Assembly (NCBI GenBank): GCA_047967505.1
Contig: CM106539.1
Source of the DNA: Dipteris shenzhenensis
Lineage: Eukaryota; Polypodiophyta; Polypodiopsida; Gleicheniales
DNA: 64,000 nucleotides
Direction: 5' to 3' (one strand)
The number at the start of each line of letters is the position of its first letter. Positions within the stretch are counted from its first letter, which is position 1. The position numbers were made by a program, and so were the translations under genes. Shown here piece after piece: positions 23,346-35,652 of the stretch. The notes below the pieces were generated by a model. That model had not been told where the DNA came from. It searched no databases and worked only from the letters and a program-made list of their open reading frames with translations.

Positions 23346-23927
23346 TGTTGAGTTAGACTAACTAGGCCAATTAGGTCAATTGAGCTGGGTCAGTTACTAC
23401 CCCTCAGTTAGACTTAAAGCCCATTCACACCAAACCTTAAGACCAAGGCCCCCACCCCTCGCCCCCAACAAAAAAGGTCCATTTTCCCTATTCTATAACC
23501 CCTTGTAACTCATCCGTTTGGGACCCAAACTGGACATGGTTTGAACCAAGATTTCACACACAGAAACACCATGCTACGGGGTATTTTTCTAGCTCATTGC
23601 ATACCATTTTGGCATCCCTAGCACTCACTCATTCACGCCCCTATGTGGGCCTCATTTCGCACTAATTTGCTCGTATCTTTACGATGTGACCTCCGATTGA
23701 CGATCCGTCTACACCGGCATATTTCCCTACACACGTGGGAAAATCTTAGGCACATTATTAACATGACGGTACCTATAACACTAACACCACTCTAACCCTC
23801 CAAACAAAACTACAACACGTGCACTTGCGGTAGAGACACCCTTTGCAACTCTCACCCAATCTGCATGCAACTATGCTCCAACCAATGCCTCTGACTCCAC
23901 TGCTCACCAAATCCACATACAACTCCG
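23346..23927. other. C-rich segment between O and G; possible LTR or leader of G
   Basis: The segment begins TGTTGAGTTAGAC, which looks like an LTR start and coincides with the abrupt end of the Copia protease. No matching right end, PBS or partner copy was found. It lies just upstream of Gypsy G gag, so it may hold G's LTR and leader. Confidence 0.35.
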
Positions 23928-24011
23928 TTGCAACCACCACCTCCAACAATCCTCTACCTCGACACCCCCCCTAAAATTCAAGAAATCCATTTAACTCCTC
24001 CACACCACAAC

Positions 24012-26040
24012 ATGACAAGACGCCGTCGTGACAATGATGGGGATATTCATCTCGATGCAGAGGCTAACAATTTCTTTAATCACAGAATTAATAACAATCA
24101 AGGCAGGCGCCACCTGGGGAAACTAGAACTTCCCAAATATAATGGTTGGGGAGGTCTAGCCCGATTCCTCCAGCATTTTGATGCCGCATGCCGAGCAGGT
24201 AGAGATCAATCCCATGAAACCAAGGTCACCTAGTTCCCCATGGCCTTAACTGTTGAAGCGTCTGAATGGTACCTAGACCTTCTAGTGGAAGAGCGAGCCA
24301 CATGGGACCTGCTTCAAATAGAATTTAAAAGATGCTTTCAAACAGAGAGGCTATAAGATGATCCTGCTCTCCAACTAAGCAAGATCGAACAAGGCCGTTG
24401 AGAAGATGTACGCACATACCTGGGGAAGATGAAAAGATTAATCGCCAAATGTGACCCACGCCCACGACCCACACCTTGATGCAAAGTACCTCACGGCCTG
24501 GTTCATTGCGAGACTAAGGAAGAAAATCCAAAAGGATATGAAAAAAATTAGCAGCTATGAAACGTTCAATGCTGCTCATGTGGTAGCCATTGACATCGAG
24601 TATGGCATGACTGACTTTGACATTAGCAATGATGATGGGGCAAATCCACTTCACGAGATAAGCACTCTAAAAAGGGCAAATCCAAGTCCACTGCCGAAAC
24701 ATCAAATGAAGATCGCCTAGAGGCCATGACCATGAAGCTGAAAGAAGACATGATGTAGGCCATGGAACAAAAATTTCACTTGTCATCCACCACCTCAGAC
24801 TTATCCACGACGAGAAAATGTTTGGTGTCCACATTGCATGGTCAATCATATAGCAAATGAGTGCTCGATCCTAAAAGCCAGGATCACTACACAAGTAAAT
24901 CCACCGCCAAGGTTGTGGTCCCATATCTGCATCATCGGCGGCCATGATGAAAACAATTGCATCTTCAACATGCACAACAATCTGCCTCGACCTCAACAAT
25001 ACCAAGCGGCACCCATGCCAATGTATAGAAAACCGGCACTTGCATAAGCGCCCCCAACTCCGAGGCTAAATCATGTTCCTATTCAGACACAAGTCCCACA
25101 ATTACTCAGGAATATGAATCCATGACCATATCCAAGAGTGCCACAAATCCAGCTCCTCAGGCTTCCAATACATCAATTACAAGCCGAGGAACTAGACTCA
25201 CCATTTGAGTATGAAGTAAAGTACCCAATGTACTATGTAGAAGGTGTAGAGGGACTTATACTAGTTTATGCAAATCAAGTACATCCCAACACATATCGAG
25301 CACCAATCAAATGCTAGGATTGTGGAGAAAATCACTGGATCACAGAGTGCCCTCATCATGGTAGCCCCGCTACTTTCCAACCACTCTACAGAGATTGTGG
25401 CATAAGACATGCCTGTATGGATTGTCCCATGAAAAATAAGGTCCCACAACAAATAGAGGTTAAGGCTAATGTCCCAATCGGCATCATTGGGGTGGACCAT
25501 CAAAATCTGGGGCCGGCAAGCATAGTATCACAACCTGTGAATGTAATTACACGCCAACAGAAAGAGGCCACCAAGGACCCTAACATTCCAATCCAACCAA
25601 AACGACTTCTTAAAAAGAAAGCACAAGTGCCTCCACCTCCACCAAGCAATGAGCACCCGAGCTCGTCCACATCAACTCCTCAGCCTCAAATAAAAGAAGC
25701 TCCATACCCAAATGCAAAGGTGGAGAAGGCTCATTTTCAGGCACTTCAACAATGGGTACAAAAGGAACAAGCCCAATTTGAGGCTGAGAAACAAGCTCAA
25801 TTTGAGGCTAAGAAGCAAGCACCAGATCCAATCCATGACTTGGCCCCACAAAGTATTGATACTGTACTCAAGCCTCTGTTCCAACAACAGACTCCACAAC
25901 ATAATGTACCACCATGTCAACTTGAAGGAGCCACACTCTCTAGCATCTTGAGTTGCCCTATGTCAATTCCAATCAGAATCCTCCTACCGAATTGTCCCAA
26001 TCTCTGGGAGAGTTTCAAAGGCTAGATTGAACTCACAAAT
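24012..26040 (+). pseudogene. Element G gag with multiple zinc knuckles
   Basis: After ATG 24012 an Arg/Asp-rich start leads to a retrotransposon gag domain (LELPKYNGW, FLQHFDAACRAG, then VEASEWYLDLL after a TAG). At least four Cys/His clusters follow: CPHCMVNHIANEC near 24820, CIIGGHDENNC near 24930, C-stop-DCGENHWITEC near 25315 and DCGIRHACMDC near 25395. Several have lost one Cys or carry a stop. A Gln/Glu/Lys-rich helix (FEAEKQAQFEAKKQA) lies at 25720-25840. Confidence 0.78.
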
Positions 26041-26076
26041 CCCCCTCTACCTATTGACAACATCGAAGATATCCCT

Positions 26077-26421
26077 GTGCAGATGGGTGAGAGAGATGAC
26101 ATACACAACATTAATGTGCCTTTGATCCACAAGGCATATAATGAAGTCCAAGCCATATTGGATGGTGGAGCAGGTGTAAATGTCCTATCAAAGGAGCTTT
26201 ACGATAAATGGGGTCTCCCACCAATGCAAAAGGCTAATTTCAACATATGCCTTGTCGATGATTCACAGGCTAAACCCTTGGGAATATTGAATGGTGTGTC
26301 AAGAAAGGTCGCAAGAGCCCGCTTTTCCCTTGAATTCACAATCTTGGATCTCCCCAAAAAATCCTATCAAATCTTACTGGGACGTCCTTGGTTACGAGAA
26401 GCATCAGTCCTCCATGATTAG
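26077..26421 (+). pseudogene. Element G aspartic protease
   Basis: This is retropepsin of the Gypsy type, with AILDGGAGVNVLSKELYDKW as the active-site loop (Asp intact), then SQAKPLGILNGV and a YQILLGRPWL flap-end motif. It is open for 114 codons and ends at a TAG. Confidence 0.85.
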
Positions 26422-27471
26422 GGAGCTAATAGACTGACAATCCAGAATTGGGACACCGTAGTGAGGGTGAATGTGGGGACAGGAGCTATAAAACCAATTG
26501 TGCCTAAAGCATTGGATGACACATCTTCAATGACAATCTCAAGCAAATCAGCTCCCCTGCAACAGCATGCCATAGTGGGCGATTCACAAAGCAATGACAA
26601 TAATTGGATACAAACATTGGAAACCATCAACAACTGCCATTCATCAGACCCCATCTTCTCATTGATAGATGCTAAGGTGCTACAAGTAGATCCTCCACTC
26701 ACACATGAAGAACCAATCGATCAATAGGTGCCATTATTTATGGCTGACCTTTGATAATGACTTAGCCATTCTACATGCCCTAATTGGTAGTCAAGCTCCC
26801 AAAAATTGAACCTCCAAAGTTGAATAAGAGCAGAAGATCCCGCAAGAAAGCTGGAGGAGGAAATCACAGAAAAGCCAAGGCCGAACACTTCAATGAATTT
26901 GAACGAGTCCAAACAAGGATTGTTAAATTATATCTCGCAAAGCCAGCGCCCTCAAAATCAGAACCACCACCTCTTGAATGGTCCCCTGAGGGACTTGAAG
27001 GAGTATGCATAGGAAATGAACCCTAACTTGGGAACACCTTACCAATGGAAAAGTTACCCCATAGTTCCCAACATAAGAAGTTTCAAAAATATAAGCCACA
27101 TGTGTAGATGAAGCTCGATCAAGAGACTTCAGAAAAAGAAAGTCAAAAAGAGCCTAACAAATTGGTAAATAAAACTATGCCACCCAATACACATGTCACA
27201 TGTCAGGCTTGTTCAACACCATCAGAGGCCAATCTTCAAGAAGTGCTGGAATACTTCAAGAATTACATGTGGCAGTGCCCCAATAGCAATGGCAAGACCA
27301 CTAAGAGAATCTGAAGTTTAAGAAACTAATAGCATTGGAGAAACTCCAATCTATGAGGGACCGGCAAAAACACGCACAATAAACCTCGCCCTTGAAGGGG
27401 AGGAAAAAAAAAAGGTTTTCATTGGGAAACAACTTCGACAGGAAGATGAAACCAAACTCAAAGTACTCCTA

Positions 27472-28400
27472 ATGGAATACCGTGACTGCCTAGCATGGTC
27501 ATACAAAAAGATGAAAGGAATTTCACCAAACATGGTAGTACACACGATATGTATAAGGGAAGGTGCTCACCCTAAGGTATGTGGACCTTATTGCACAAAT
27601 CCTAAGTATGGCACCATAGTTTATGACGAGCTAAAAAAACTCCTAAATGCCAAATTCATCTATGAGATAGAGCAAACTGATTGGGTTTCACCCATCATCA
27701 TTGTGCCTAAATGCAACAAGAAGCTTAGAATATGCATAAACTTAAAGAATGTGAATGCCGCCACAATTATCATCTATGAGATAGAGCAAACTGATTGGGT
27801 TTCACCCATCATCATTGTGCCTAAATACAACAAGAAGCTCAGAATATGCATAAACTTAAAGAATGTGAATGCCGCCACAATTAGGGATCACTATCCCCTA
27901 CCCTTAACAAAAACAGTGTTGGAAAAGGTGGTAGGCTCCAAAATATATAGCTTCTTGGATGGCTTCAGTGGCTATAACCAAGTGCAAATTGCTCTCAAAG
28001 ACCAATCAAAAACAGCATTTGCTACAGAATGGGGTATTTTTGCATATAGAGTCATGCCATTCGGCCTTTGTAATGCCTCGGCCACATTCCAATGAGTCAT
28101 GTTCACAACTTTCAAGTCATTTCTAAATAAGTTTTTACAACTATTCTTGGATGATTTGTGCATCCATTCAAACAAAAAAGACCACTTCAAATGTCTTGAA
28201 GCAGTACTAATCAAATGCCAGGAGTATGGCATCTCCCTAAATCCAACAAAATGCCAATTCATGGTCACCCACAGAGTTGTCTTGGGACACATCATTTCTC
28301 AACATAGGATTGCAAAAACTAACATGGACAAAATCAAAATCATCATGGAATTGCCTCCTCCTACAAATTCCAAAGGTGTATAGGTCTTTATAGGACATGC
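27472..28400 (+). pseudogene. Element G reverse transcriptase with internal duplication
   Basis: The pre-RT block LAWSYKKMKGI is followed by the fingers motif DWVSPIIIVPK and LRICINLKN. This 38-codon stretch is present twice in tandem (27657-27770 and 27771-27884), in frame. FLDGFSGYNQV, FATEWG and MPFGLCNASATFQ follow, then a TGA at 28093-28095, then the active site LFLDDLCIH at 28142 onward. The thumb region continues to a TAG near 28383. Apart from the duplication and stops, the catalytic Asp pair is intact. Confidence 0.88.
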
Positions 28401-28422
28401 CGGCTATTATAGAAGATTTATA

Positions 28423-29058
28423 TTGCGGTATGCCATGATAGCTAGACCACTTTACAAATTATTAGTGGAATTATTATGGACAGAAGAGTGCAACCAAGCC
28501 TTTGAGCTTTTAAAGTGGTGCCTAATGACATCACCCATCCTTATATCTCCCAATTGGGATATTGATTTTCATGTTCATACTGATGGATCCAAGTATGCAA
28601 TTGGGAGTGTGCTTTGTCAACTTGGTGAACATAAGAAAGACTACTCATTCTACTTTGCCAGTCGACAACTCAATGATGCAAAGATCAACTATACCACCAC
28701 AGAAAGAGAAGCCCTAGCAATGGTGTATAGTGTTAAGAAATTTTGGCACTATCTACTGGCAAATGATTGTGTCTTCTACACCGACCATCAAGCATTGCTT
28801 TATCTTGTGAACCGTCCATGTACAATGGGAAGAATAACCAATTGGCTCCTCTTGCTTGAAGAATTCAACTTCAAAATAGTGGTTTGCAAGGGTGCCCAAC
28901 ACTACATTGCTGATCACATGTCTTGTGTCAAGTTGGGAGAAGAAGCCTCTGGAGTAGAAGATGACTTGCCAGATGCAACACTATTTCAAATAGATGCTGT
29001 TCCAGAGTGGTGTGGATATACCATTGGGGTACTTAATGGCAGGAAGACCACCCCTTGA
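28423..29058 (+). pseudogene. Element G RNase H
   Basis: FHVHTDGSKYAIGSVLCQ, TTTEREALAMVYSVKKF, YTDHQALLYLVNR and the trailing LLLLEEFNF and QHYIADHMS blocks are the standard Gypsy RNase H order. It is open for 211 codons and runs on toward the integrase zinc region. Confidence 0.88.
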
Positions 29059-29821
29059 AATGAAAGTAGTAGATGCCAGAAAATTGATTCTAAAGGCTGC
29101 ACCCTATCAACTCATTGCAGGCAAGATGGGCAAGGACCAGGTATTAAGAAGATGTGTAATGCCTCATGAGATCATGCCAATCCTGAGTGAAGTCCATGAA
29201 GGCATTGCAGGAGGACACTTCCAAGGGGAAGCCACAATAAGAAAAGTCCTCCTCATAGGCTACTGGTGGCCAACATTGTGGGTAGATGCCTATGAATATG
29301 TAAAAGGCTATGATCTATGCCAACGGACTACTAAACCACAACATAAAAATTTCAATCCCCTAACAACAGTTGTTGCACAAAAACCATTTGAAAAATGGGG
29401 GATTGACTATGTGGGCCCCATCCATCTAGCAGCAAAGGGAACACAAGCATGCTACATCATTGTGGCCATTGATTACTTTACAAAATGGGCTAAAGCTAAA
29501 GCAGTTAGAAAGGCAGATGCCAAAAGCACAGCAAGATTCTTATACAAAAATGTGATCACTTGATTCGGATGCCCCATTGAAATTGTGTCGAATAGAGGCA
29601 TAGATTTATTCAATGAGGTAATCCAAGAACTCTTGTCTCGCTTTATGGTAATCCATAGAAAAAGCACACCCTACTACCCCCAAGGGAATGGACAGGCCGA
29701 ATCCACCAACAAAATATTATGCATTATCCTCACCAAGGTAGTAGAACCACATCGTTCTGATTGGGTACATAAACTGAATGCAGCTTTATGGTCAATCGAG
29801 CAACTCTCCCGTGCCGATTAG
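29040..29821 (+). pseudogene. Element G integrase
   Basis: The H-H-C-C region is VHEGIAGGHF ... CQRTTKP. The core has WGIDYVGP (first Asp), a TGA at 29560 or so in place of Arg (TRFG), IVSNRG where the family has SDRG (second Asp is Asn) and GNGQAES (Glu present). The frame ends at 29821. Integration activity would be lost through both the stop and the Asn. Confidence 0.88.
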
Positions 29822-31689
29822 ATGGAGCTACAACTATTCGATGTGATGGCCCATCTCCCACAGATGGCACGCACCATTCTATAGAGAAGACAAGACTAGG
29901 CCTCCCAGCTCTCCTCTACTCTCCTCTAGGCACAACTCTCCATGCGTGATAGCCACACATTGATGGTCGTCGCCCAAGCTATAGGGCAAACTGCTCTCAA
30001 CTAAGTAGAAGAGTATCGCAACAAGGTCGAGGAGCTAAAGCTCTTTGTTACAAAGCTCAAAGAGAGCTTGATGCCAATGAATCCCTGGTCCAAACCCTCA
30101 TGGACCTAGTAGACAAGGCAGAATCCCACCTCCACACCATAGACAAACAATGGGCGCAAGCTGAGGAGCAAGAAGCCAGAATCCAAGGGGATATGACCCT
30201 CAAATTCAGACCCTCCAGGATCTCTTAGCACAGGAGCAGGCACGAACCGTTTCTATGTAGGAAGACAACGATCGCCTACATACTTCTAGCTCCCTAGAGG
30301 AATCCGCGCTAAAAGACCACGAGCAACATGATTTTCAAATGTATTGGGAGGTCTCAACCCAACTAGCCACATATACCCTCGCCCCATGCCCTTATCTTCC
30401 ACCTCAACCTCATCACTCCCCTTCCTCCTAACACCCTCCAAACCATCTTCCACTACCGTAATCCAAACATACAGACCGTGTAGCTTGCACCGTGCACTTC
30501 CTTGCTCCACCACAATGTGCCAAGCTCTCCATTGGTTGCATAGGCTTGATCTTATGCTTGTAACCTAGAGGGGTTCATTTTATTCTTTCTAATATCCTAG
30601 TCAATGTATCAAGCTATTGTTGCAGGGACCAAGTCTTTTTCAACAATTGGTTCTTTTCATCAATCAATCTTGTGATTGTCTCTTGTGAAGAATCAACAAG
30701 TTTTTTTGGTTCTTGGGTTACTTGTTCATGGATATTATGCATGGTATCTTTTAAGTCTTTTAGTTTCTCCTTCCATATTCAACAAGGGAAGCCTCGTAAA
30801 TTGTGCTTTAGCATTGGATAGGCTGATGCGTTTACAATAGCCAAGTAAGCCTTGAAGACCATCTCCTATGTATTGAATCAAACTTATCACATTTTCAAAC
30901 ATGGGAGGAGCACCTGTTTAAGGATCCACTGGATAGAGTCCACCAACGCTCCATAAGTCGATATGCCTTGCTCCTTGTTGTCGTAGTTGATCTAGTCTTT
31001 TGTTGTCAACAATCTTGTCGCCATGGCATTGATGAGTTGTAGCATACTCTGGTGCAACTTCGATGTGCAAGGTACTGCTTCCCGGCTTGTTGTTGGTAAG
31101 ATCTTCCAATGGAGCCATGGGAGGAATCTAAAAATAGTATCTTAGATCAGAAGTCAAAGGAGCAAATATTTTTATTAGTTAAGGTCAATGAAAGCAAATT
31201 TGGGATTACAACAAAAAAAAGTGGGGAGAAGAAATTAGATTTAGGCGTCGAAAAGTTGATTGCGATGAGAAGGAGTAGCAAGTGATTTTGGCTGCATAGG
31301 CATGGTTTAGGGGAAGTTTTGGAAGAGTTTTGGGCCATTTTTTGCACTTTTGAAAAAATTAAAAAAAATTTTTGGGGGGGGGATGCCATGGGGATACCTG
31401 CAAGATACATTTTGGGAATAGGGATGGGCCCCAAATGATGTAAAGAGAGTCAACCTTTTGGGAGTGGGGGGGTCCTCCAAGTGGGAGAGGGAGGTGCACT
31501 TTTGGGACCATCAACGGCCTAGGGAGATGCAATTTTTTGTCCCCATATGAGGGTGATGGGACCCTCTATAGGCCTTGTTAGTTCTTAATCCATTTTGCTA
31601 ATCTGCTCCTTATGAGGCTCTTTTTGAGTCCAAAATTCCCCTAATGCTTCACCCACAGGGCACAGTTCGGTCTCGAACATTGGCCATCC
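29822..31689. other. Unassigned sequence between G and H
   Basis: Immediately after G integrase, plus-strand pieces such as EYRNKVEELK and ESHLHTIDKQWAQAEEQEA suggest a coiled coil, but stops are frequent and no family was recognised. On the minus strand at 30600-30780, KLKDLKDTMHNIHEQ is similar in character. A run of nine G lies at 31374-31382. No LTR ends were identified. Confidence 0.45.
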
Positions 31690-33330
31690 TTATCTAAGCA
31701 ATATTCACATTGTCCCGACTGCTGTTGATTCCAATTAGTTTGTTGGTTCTAGTTCCTTTACTATCCCCAATTTCTTTGTTGTTGTTGTTATTGATGTCAC
31801 TTCCGCTACTGCTCATCGAACATTGATTTTGTTGCAATGGTTGCCACATTGGTGCCCATTTGTTGGAGTTCTCTGCGACTGTTGTTGTACACATTAGGAT
31901 TGTACCAGCATGTGCAGTTGGGTGACTTTTGCTGCAAGTTTTGCACTACAATTTTGGTCGATTTTGATTCACCCCTAAAAATTTGTAGCTTTTGATCCAC
32001 AAGTTTCTCGAAATCAGACTTCATAGGAGTCTTTTTTACTTCTTCTTTTTCTTTATCTTCTTTTCTTCCATTTTGCTTTTCTTTATTGCCTTCTTTCTCT
32101 TCTTCTTTCTTTTCTTCTTTGAGTCAGTATCTAAATCATTGTCGGGCTCATTTCTGCTCGAGTCAGATTCAAATTCAAATTCACTATCCAAAACATCAGA
32201 ATCTTCTTTGAAATCATATTTGGATTCTGCCTCGGATTTTTTCTTTTTCTTCTTGATTGTTCCTATGTGTCTTTTAGTTCTTTTGGTTGCATCAACTAGG
32301 GTATTGGATCCATTTGCACCTACCGGCAATACTAGGCCACCAATTGAACTTTGAATTTTTTGTTTTAGTCCCTTGTAAAAGTATTCCACCATTGTTTCGA
32401 TGGTTGGTCTTTCTGTTGCATCTAATCATGCATTTAGGTTCAAAAGTTGTTGAATGTAGTCGTCTATGAATAGTTTCTTTTGTTTTAGCTACCTTGGCTT
32501 TCTCTTGACATGACTAGGGGTTTTCTCTTTTTGAAAAATCTCCAAAACTTGTGTCTTTAAGTCATTATAAGTGGCAAAATTTCCCACTCCATATGGGCTA
32601 AACCACCTCACAACTTTTACATCAAGTGTGCAGGCAAACTATTACAGTTTTTTTGAATTCCCAAACAAGGTGTCAAAACCACCGAGTTTCAAGTTGCACA
32701 ACATGACTGTCTAGATCTTTCTTTATCCTTACCATGGAACTAAAAAAATTTGCATTCCAAACTTGCTACCTGTGGATATGCCATCAGATGAACTAATGTG
32801 TTTGTCCTATTCTTCATGGGTGGACCTGTAGGTGATGCCGATGGTGAATTTGTTTTTAGGCTCATTTGACTGTTTGGCAAGGTGTTAAAAGCTTGATTCT
32901 CTTCGTCTTGGTCAAATTCTACATCCAAATTTAATTTTCCCTCTTCTTTAGATTTTGCTAAGGTGTTAAAAGCTTGATTCTCTTCGTCTTGGTCAAATTC
33001 TGCATCCAAATTTAATTTTCTCTCTTCTTTAGATCTTTCATCCGAATTTGTTTCTTTATCTTCAAATATTTTGGCTGAGACTGCTTCTTTTTCTTCGGAT
33101 TTTTTGTCTAAATCTGCTTCTTTTTCTTCGAACTTTTTGTTTAAATTTTGTGCTCTTGCTTCGGATTCTTCATTCGAGTATTCTTCTTTTTTTTTGGAAT
33201 CTTTGTCTGGGTCTTCTTCTCTTTCGTTGTTGTCTACAAACTATGTCTTCTGCTACTTATTCAAAATCTACTGCTACCTCACCCCCAAGGTCTTCAAGCT
33301 TCAAAAGATCTGGTGGCAGTTAATCTACAT
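31690..33330 (-). pseudogene. Gypsy gag remnant H, minus strand
   Basis: The minus strand matches F gag in order: YNDLKTQVLEIFQKEKTP (F: YDELKTSFLSHFRKEKTP), MVEYFYKGLKQKI (F: LGDYFCKGLNKEL), TKRTKRHIGTIKKKKKK (F: AQRAKRRLGTMSRSKKKKKK), then a long acidic/Lys-rich tail. Upstream, 32740-33330 codes for Glu/Lys/Asp-rich repeats, including an 81-bp in-frame tandem duplication (32880-32960, 32961-33041). Protease and pol are missing. Frameshifts lie near 32450 and 32700. Confidence 0.75.
32880..33041 (-). repeat. 81-bp in-frame tandem duplication in H
   Basis: Two copies of 27 codons (minus-strand core FDQDEENQAFNTL) differ at only a few bases. They extend a charged, probably coiled-coil, N-terminal region of the H gag frame. 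Confidence 0.85.
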
Positions 33331-34749
33331 CTTCTTCATTTATTTGAAGCAGGTCAAATGGTAGTCGATGATTGGTTCTTATTGGATTCACTTGGTTTAC
33401 TCCAATAATTCTTGAAATTGTGGGATCTTCCTTTCATCCTCTAGGCTTTCGACCTTGGTTTCTTCCCATGTCACTGTTTAGATTACGTCTTCTTGGCTTG
33501 ATAAATGTGTTGGTGCCATTTCAGCACTAGCTTTCACTTCCTCATCTGGTTTTTGCTTCTCTTACTATCCCCAAAGTCAGAGTTGCAAATGTGTACATTA
33601 AGATATGGGGTTGCCGCCTTGGCTATTTGTAGACATTCATTTTACACCCCTAGGGGATTCCAAGACAGGTGATACAAATGTTCTGAAAAGCTTCAATCTT
33701 TACCTCTACAGCTGCACCTGTTTGGAGCTCCTCTCCTAGAACATCCACTTTAGTGTTAGCAGTCCATAATTCTTTTATTGCTTTGCCTCTAAAATGCTTG
33801 AGTGGATGGCGAAGCCCCACCACAATCCGTGAAACCCCTGCCTGCCGGTCACAGCACACAACAAGCTTCAGCCTACTCCTGATTTATTAAAGAAAAAACT
33901 GAGAAATTATTTTTTATTTCACAAGAAAAGGCAGAACAGAACACATACATGTCTCAGAATCTTTCAATGGCAAGCATATGAGAACAGAGAACGTGACTAA
34001 TATGCCTTATCCTTGGCACACTGTAAGACAACCTGAAGCCCCTTGCATGCGCATTGCCATGCCAAGAACATTAGTATACTCAATTCAAATGAATATTCAT
34101 GATTATACTTGACTCCAATCTTGTTCAAGACTATCGGATCCCTCCATCTTTTTAAAACATTGGATTAATGTAATCTTGTCTGGAAGATTGAGCTTTTTGC
34201 TCCACCAACCCGGATATGGTATACATATGACCACTTTGTCACCCTGATGGCACGAAACACTCCATGGTGCACAAGAAACCAATCTTGATCTTTAATTACC
34301 GGATAGCTTGTTGGGTATTCTAATCCATAGGATCACCAATATTAATGGAATACAAAACTTTGTTGTTCAAGGGAAAAGAGAGAACTTAACTACCAATGCA
34401 TTGTCGAAAGCAAGAATTGATGTTTATAGAACGGTTGAGATATTTCTATTGTAGGATAAAATATACCTCTCTCTCTCTCTCATTGTGTAAAGGAAAGGGA
34501 AGAAAGATAAGAGACATTGCATTTTAAAAAGATAGTAATGGAGATACAATGCACATAATAGATAATAGTTAGCATAGCTATATTGTCTTTCATTCATCAT
34601 TAGACAAACTATTATAAGAACTCACATTGTGTATTCTCTCTCTCTATTTGTCCCTCATGTTCTTGCTATATCTGACTCGATAGTTGTCATTTTGATTACA
34701 ACCTCTAGCTGTCAAGACTCTTAACGATTCTGATACTAAAGTTGGGTTA
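33331..34749. other. No recognisable gene; leader-like region
   Basis: Neither strand codes for a recognisable product. A short CT microsatellite lies at 34467-34481. On the minus strand, TAGTATCAGAATC near 34730 resembles a decayed primer-binding site next to the LTR-like segment that starts at 34750, so this may be the leader of H. Confidence 0.4.
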
Positions 34750-34872
34750 TGTTGAGGGTGACCTCTCCACCCACGTGGGCTTCACCCAAGGAGGGTTAGT
34801 ATACCCCTAGTAAAGGGAAGTTACATCAGGGAGTAGTGGATAATTTTGTAACTATAGGGACAGTTATAACTG

Positions 34873-35225
34873 TGTTGAGATATCGAGCTCCACTCGTGAT
34901 ATGCCAGGGTGACCGTTGTGCATTTATGTCACCGACTTGTTAGCTGCAGATGCAGTTGGTACACCGCCCATGAATAATAGCTGGATGACGGCTATCCTTA
35001 TGTACTCTAGTTCGTGGCTCAGTTAGTATGCCACCTTAGTTAGCTGAGTTTGGTTTGAGACCCACATATAGGGTTCTTCTATTTCTTTGTACTAGAGTTC
35101 TTTTTGGCTTTCACAACTAAGAAGAGGAAAACTGTTTTCAGCCTCCACCTTTGTGTGTATTCCCCCATTGTGTATGTGAGAAAGCCGCAAGTGAGACTCC
35201 TTCCTTCTCTCCCACTATCTTCACA
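34873..35225 (+). repeat. 5' LTR of element E
   Basis: 353 bp, TGTTGAGATATCG to TATCTTCACA, directly followed by the PBS. It differs from 39957-40309 at seven transitions. Confidence 0.95.
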
Positions 35226-35243
35226 TGGTATCAAAGCCTTGTT
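35226..35243 (+). other. Primer-binding site of element E
   Basis: TGGTATCAAAGCCTTGTT is identical to that of B, including the A at the ninth base where the canonical initiator-Met site and element C have G. Confidence 0.85.
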
Positions 35244-35652
35244 CGTGGTAAGGAGTTCAAGAAAGCAAACCAAGTTCATGGTGTTCTGGTAAGAGGACCA
35301 ACGTTGCTTTCCTTTTTTGAGTTTGGGAGCAAATCTCTGCATGTAGCACAGCCGAAAAGTGCAAGAGTGCATTGTCTTAGATTGAGACGCCCTTCGCGGT
35401 GTGGTGAGAGGCCATTTCGGGGCCCAATCTACTGTGCGACCACTGCTCCGCAGGCCGATGAAAAGTTGCCGCAGAAATTGCATTGTATGCCTATGCACAG
35501 AGACATTGGGAGTTATAGAATCATCCTTACTACCTGTTGATGCAAAATCGTCACTAGGAAGTGACTGTGTGGTCAAATACCACTTTCGTTTGTTTTGCAG
35601 ATTTGCCCTTGTGAGGTAGAAGCTGTGTTTTTTGAAGTGACAGTGTTCTGTA

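Larger units (their letters stand above)
23928..30600 (+). mobile_element. Gypsy element G, plus strand, LTRs not resolved
   Basis: This is a Ty3/Gypsy element in the order gag, protease, RT, RNase H, integrase. The pre-RT block (YRDCLAWSYKKMKGI) resembles those of F and I, so the three are one broad lineage, possibly Tat/Athila-like. The coding region is cut by many stops. A 114-bp in-frame duplication lies in RT, and the second catalytic Asp of integrase is Asn. No LTR pair could be assigned. Confidence 0.85.

Noticed and set aside
27972-28295. Antisense frame over G reverse transcriptase
   Set aside because: It is a shadow of the RT frame. The sense strand has the catalytic and structural motifs.
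31374-31382. G9 run as a G-quadruplex or regulatory site
   Set aside because: A single run without partner runs in proper spacing; homopolymer length is also error-prone.
31992-32354. Plus-strand Phe-rich frame resembling a membrane protein
   Set aside because: It is the complement of the Lys-rich H gag tail, which aligns with F gag on the minus strand.
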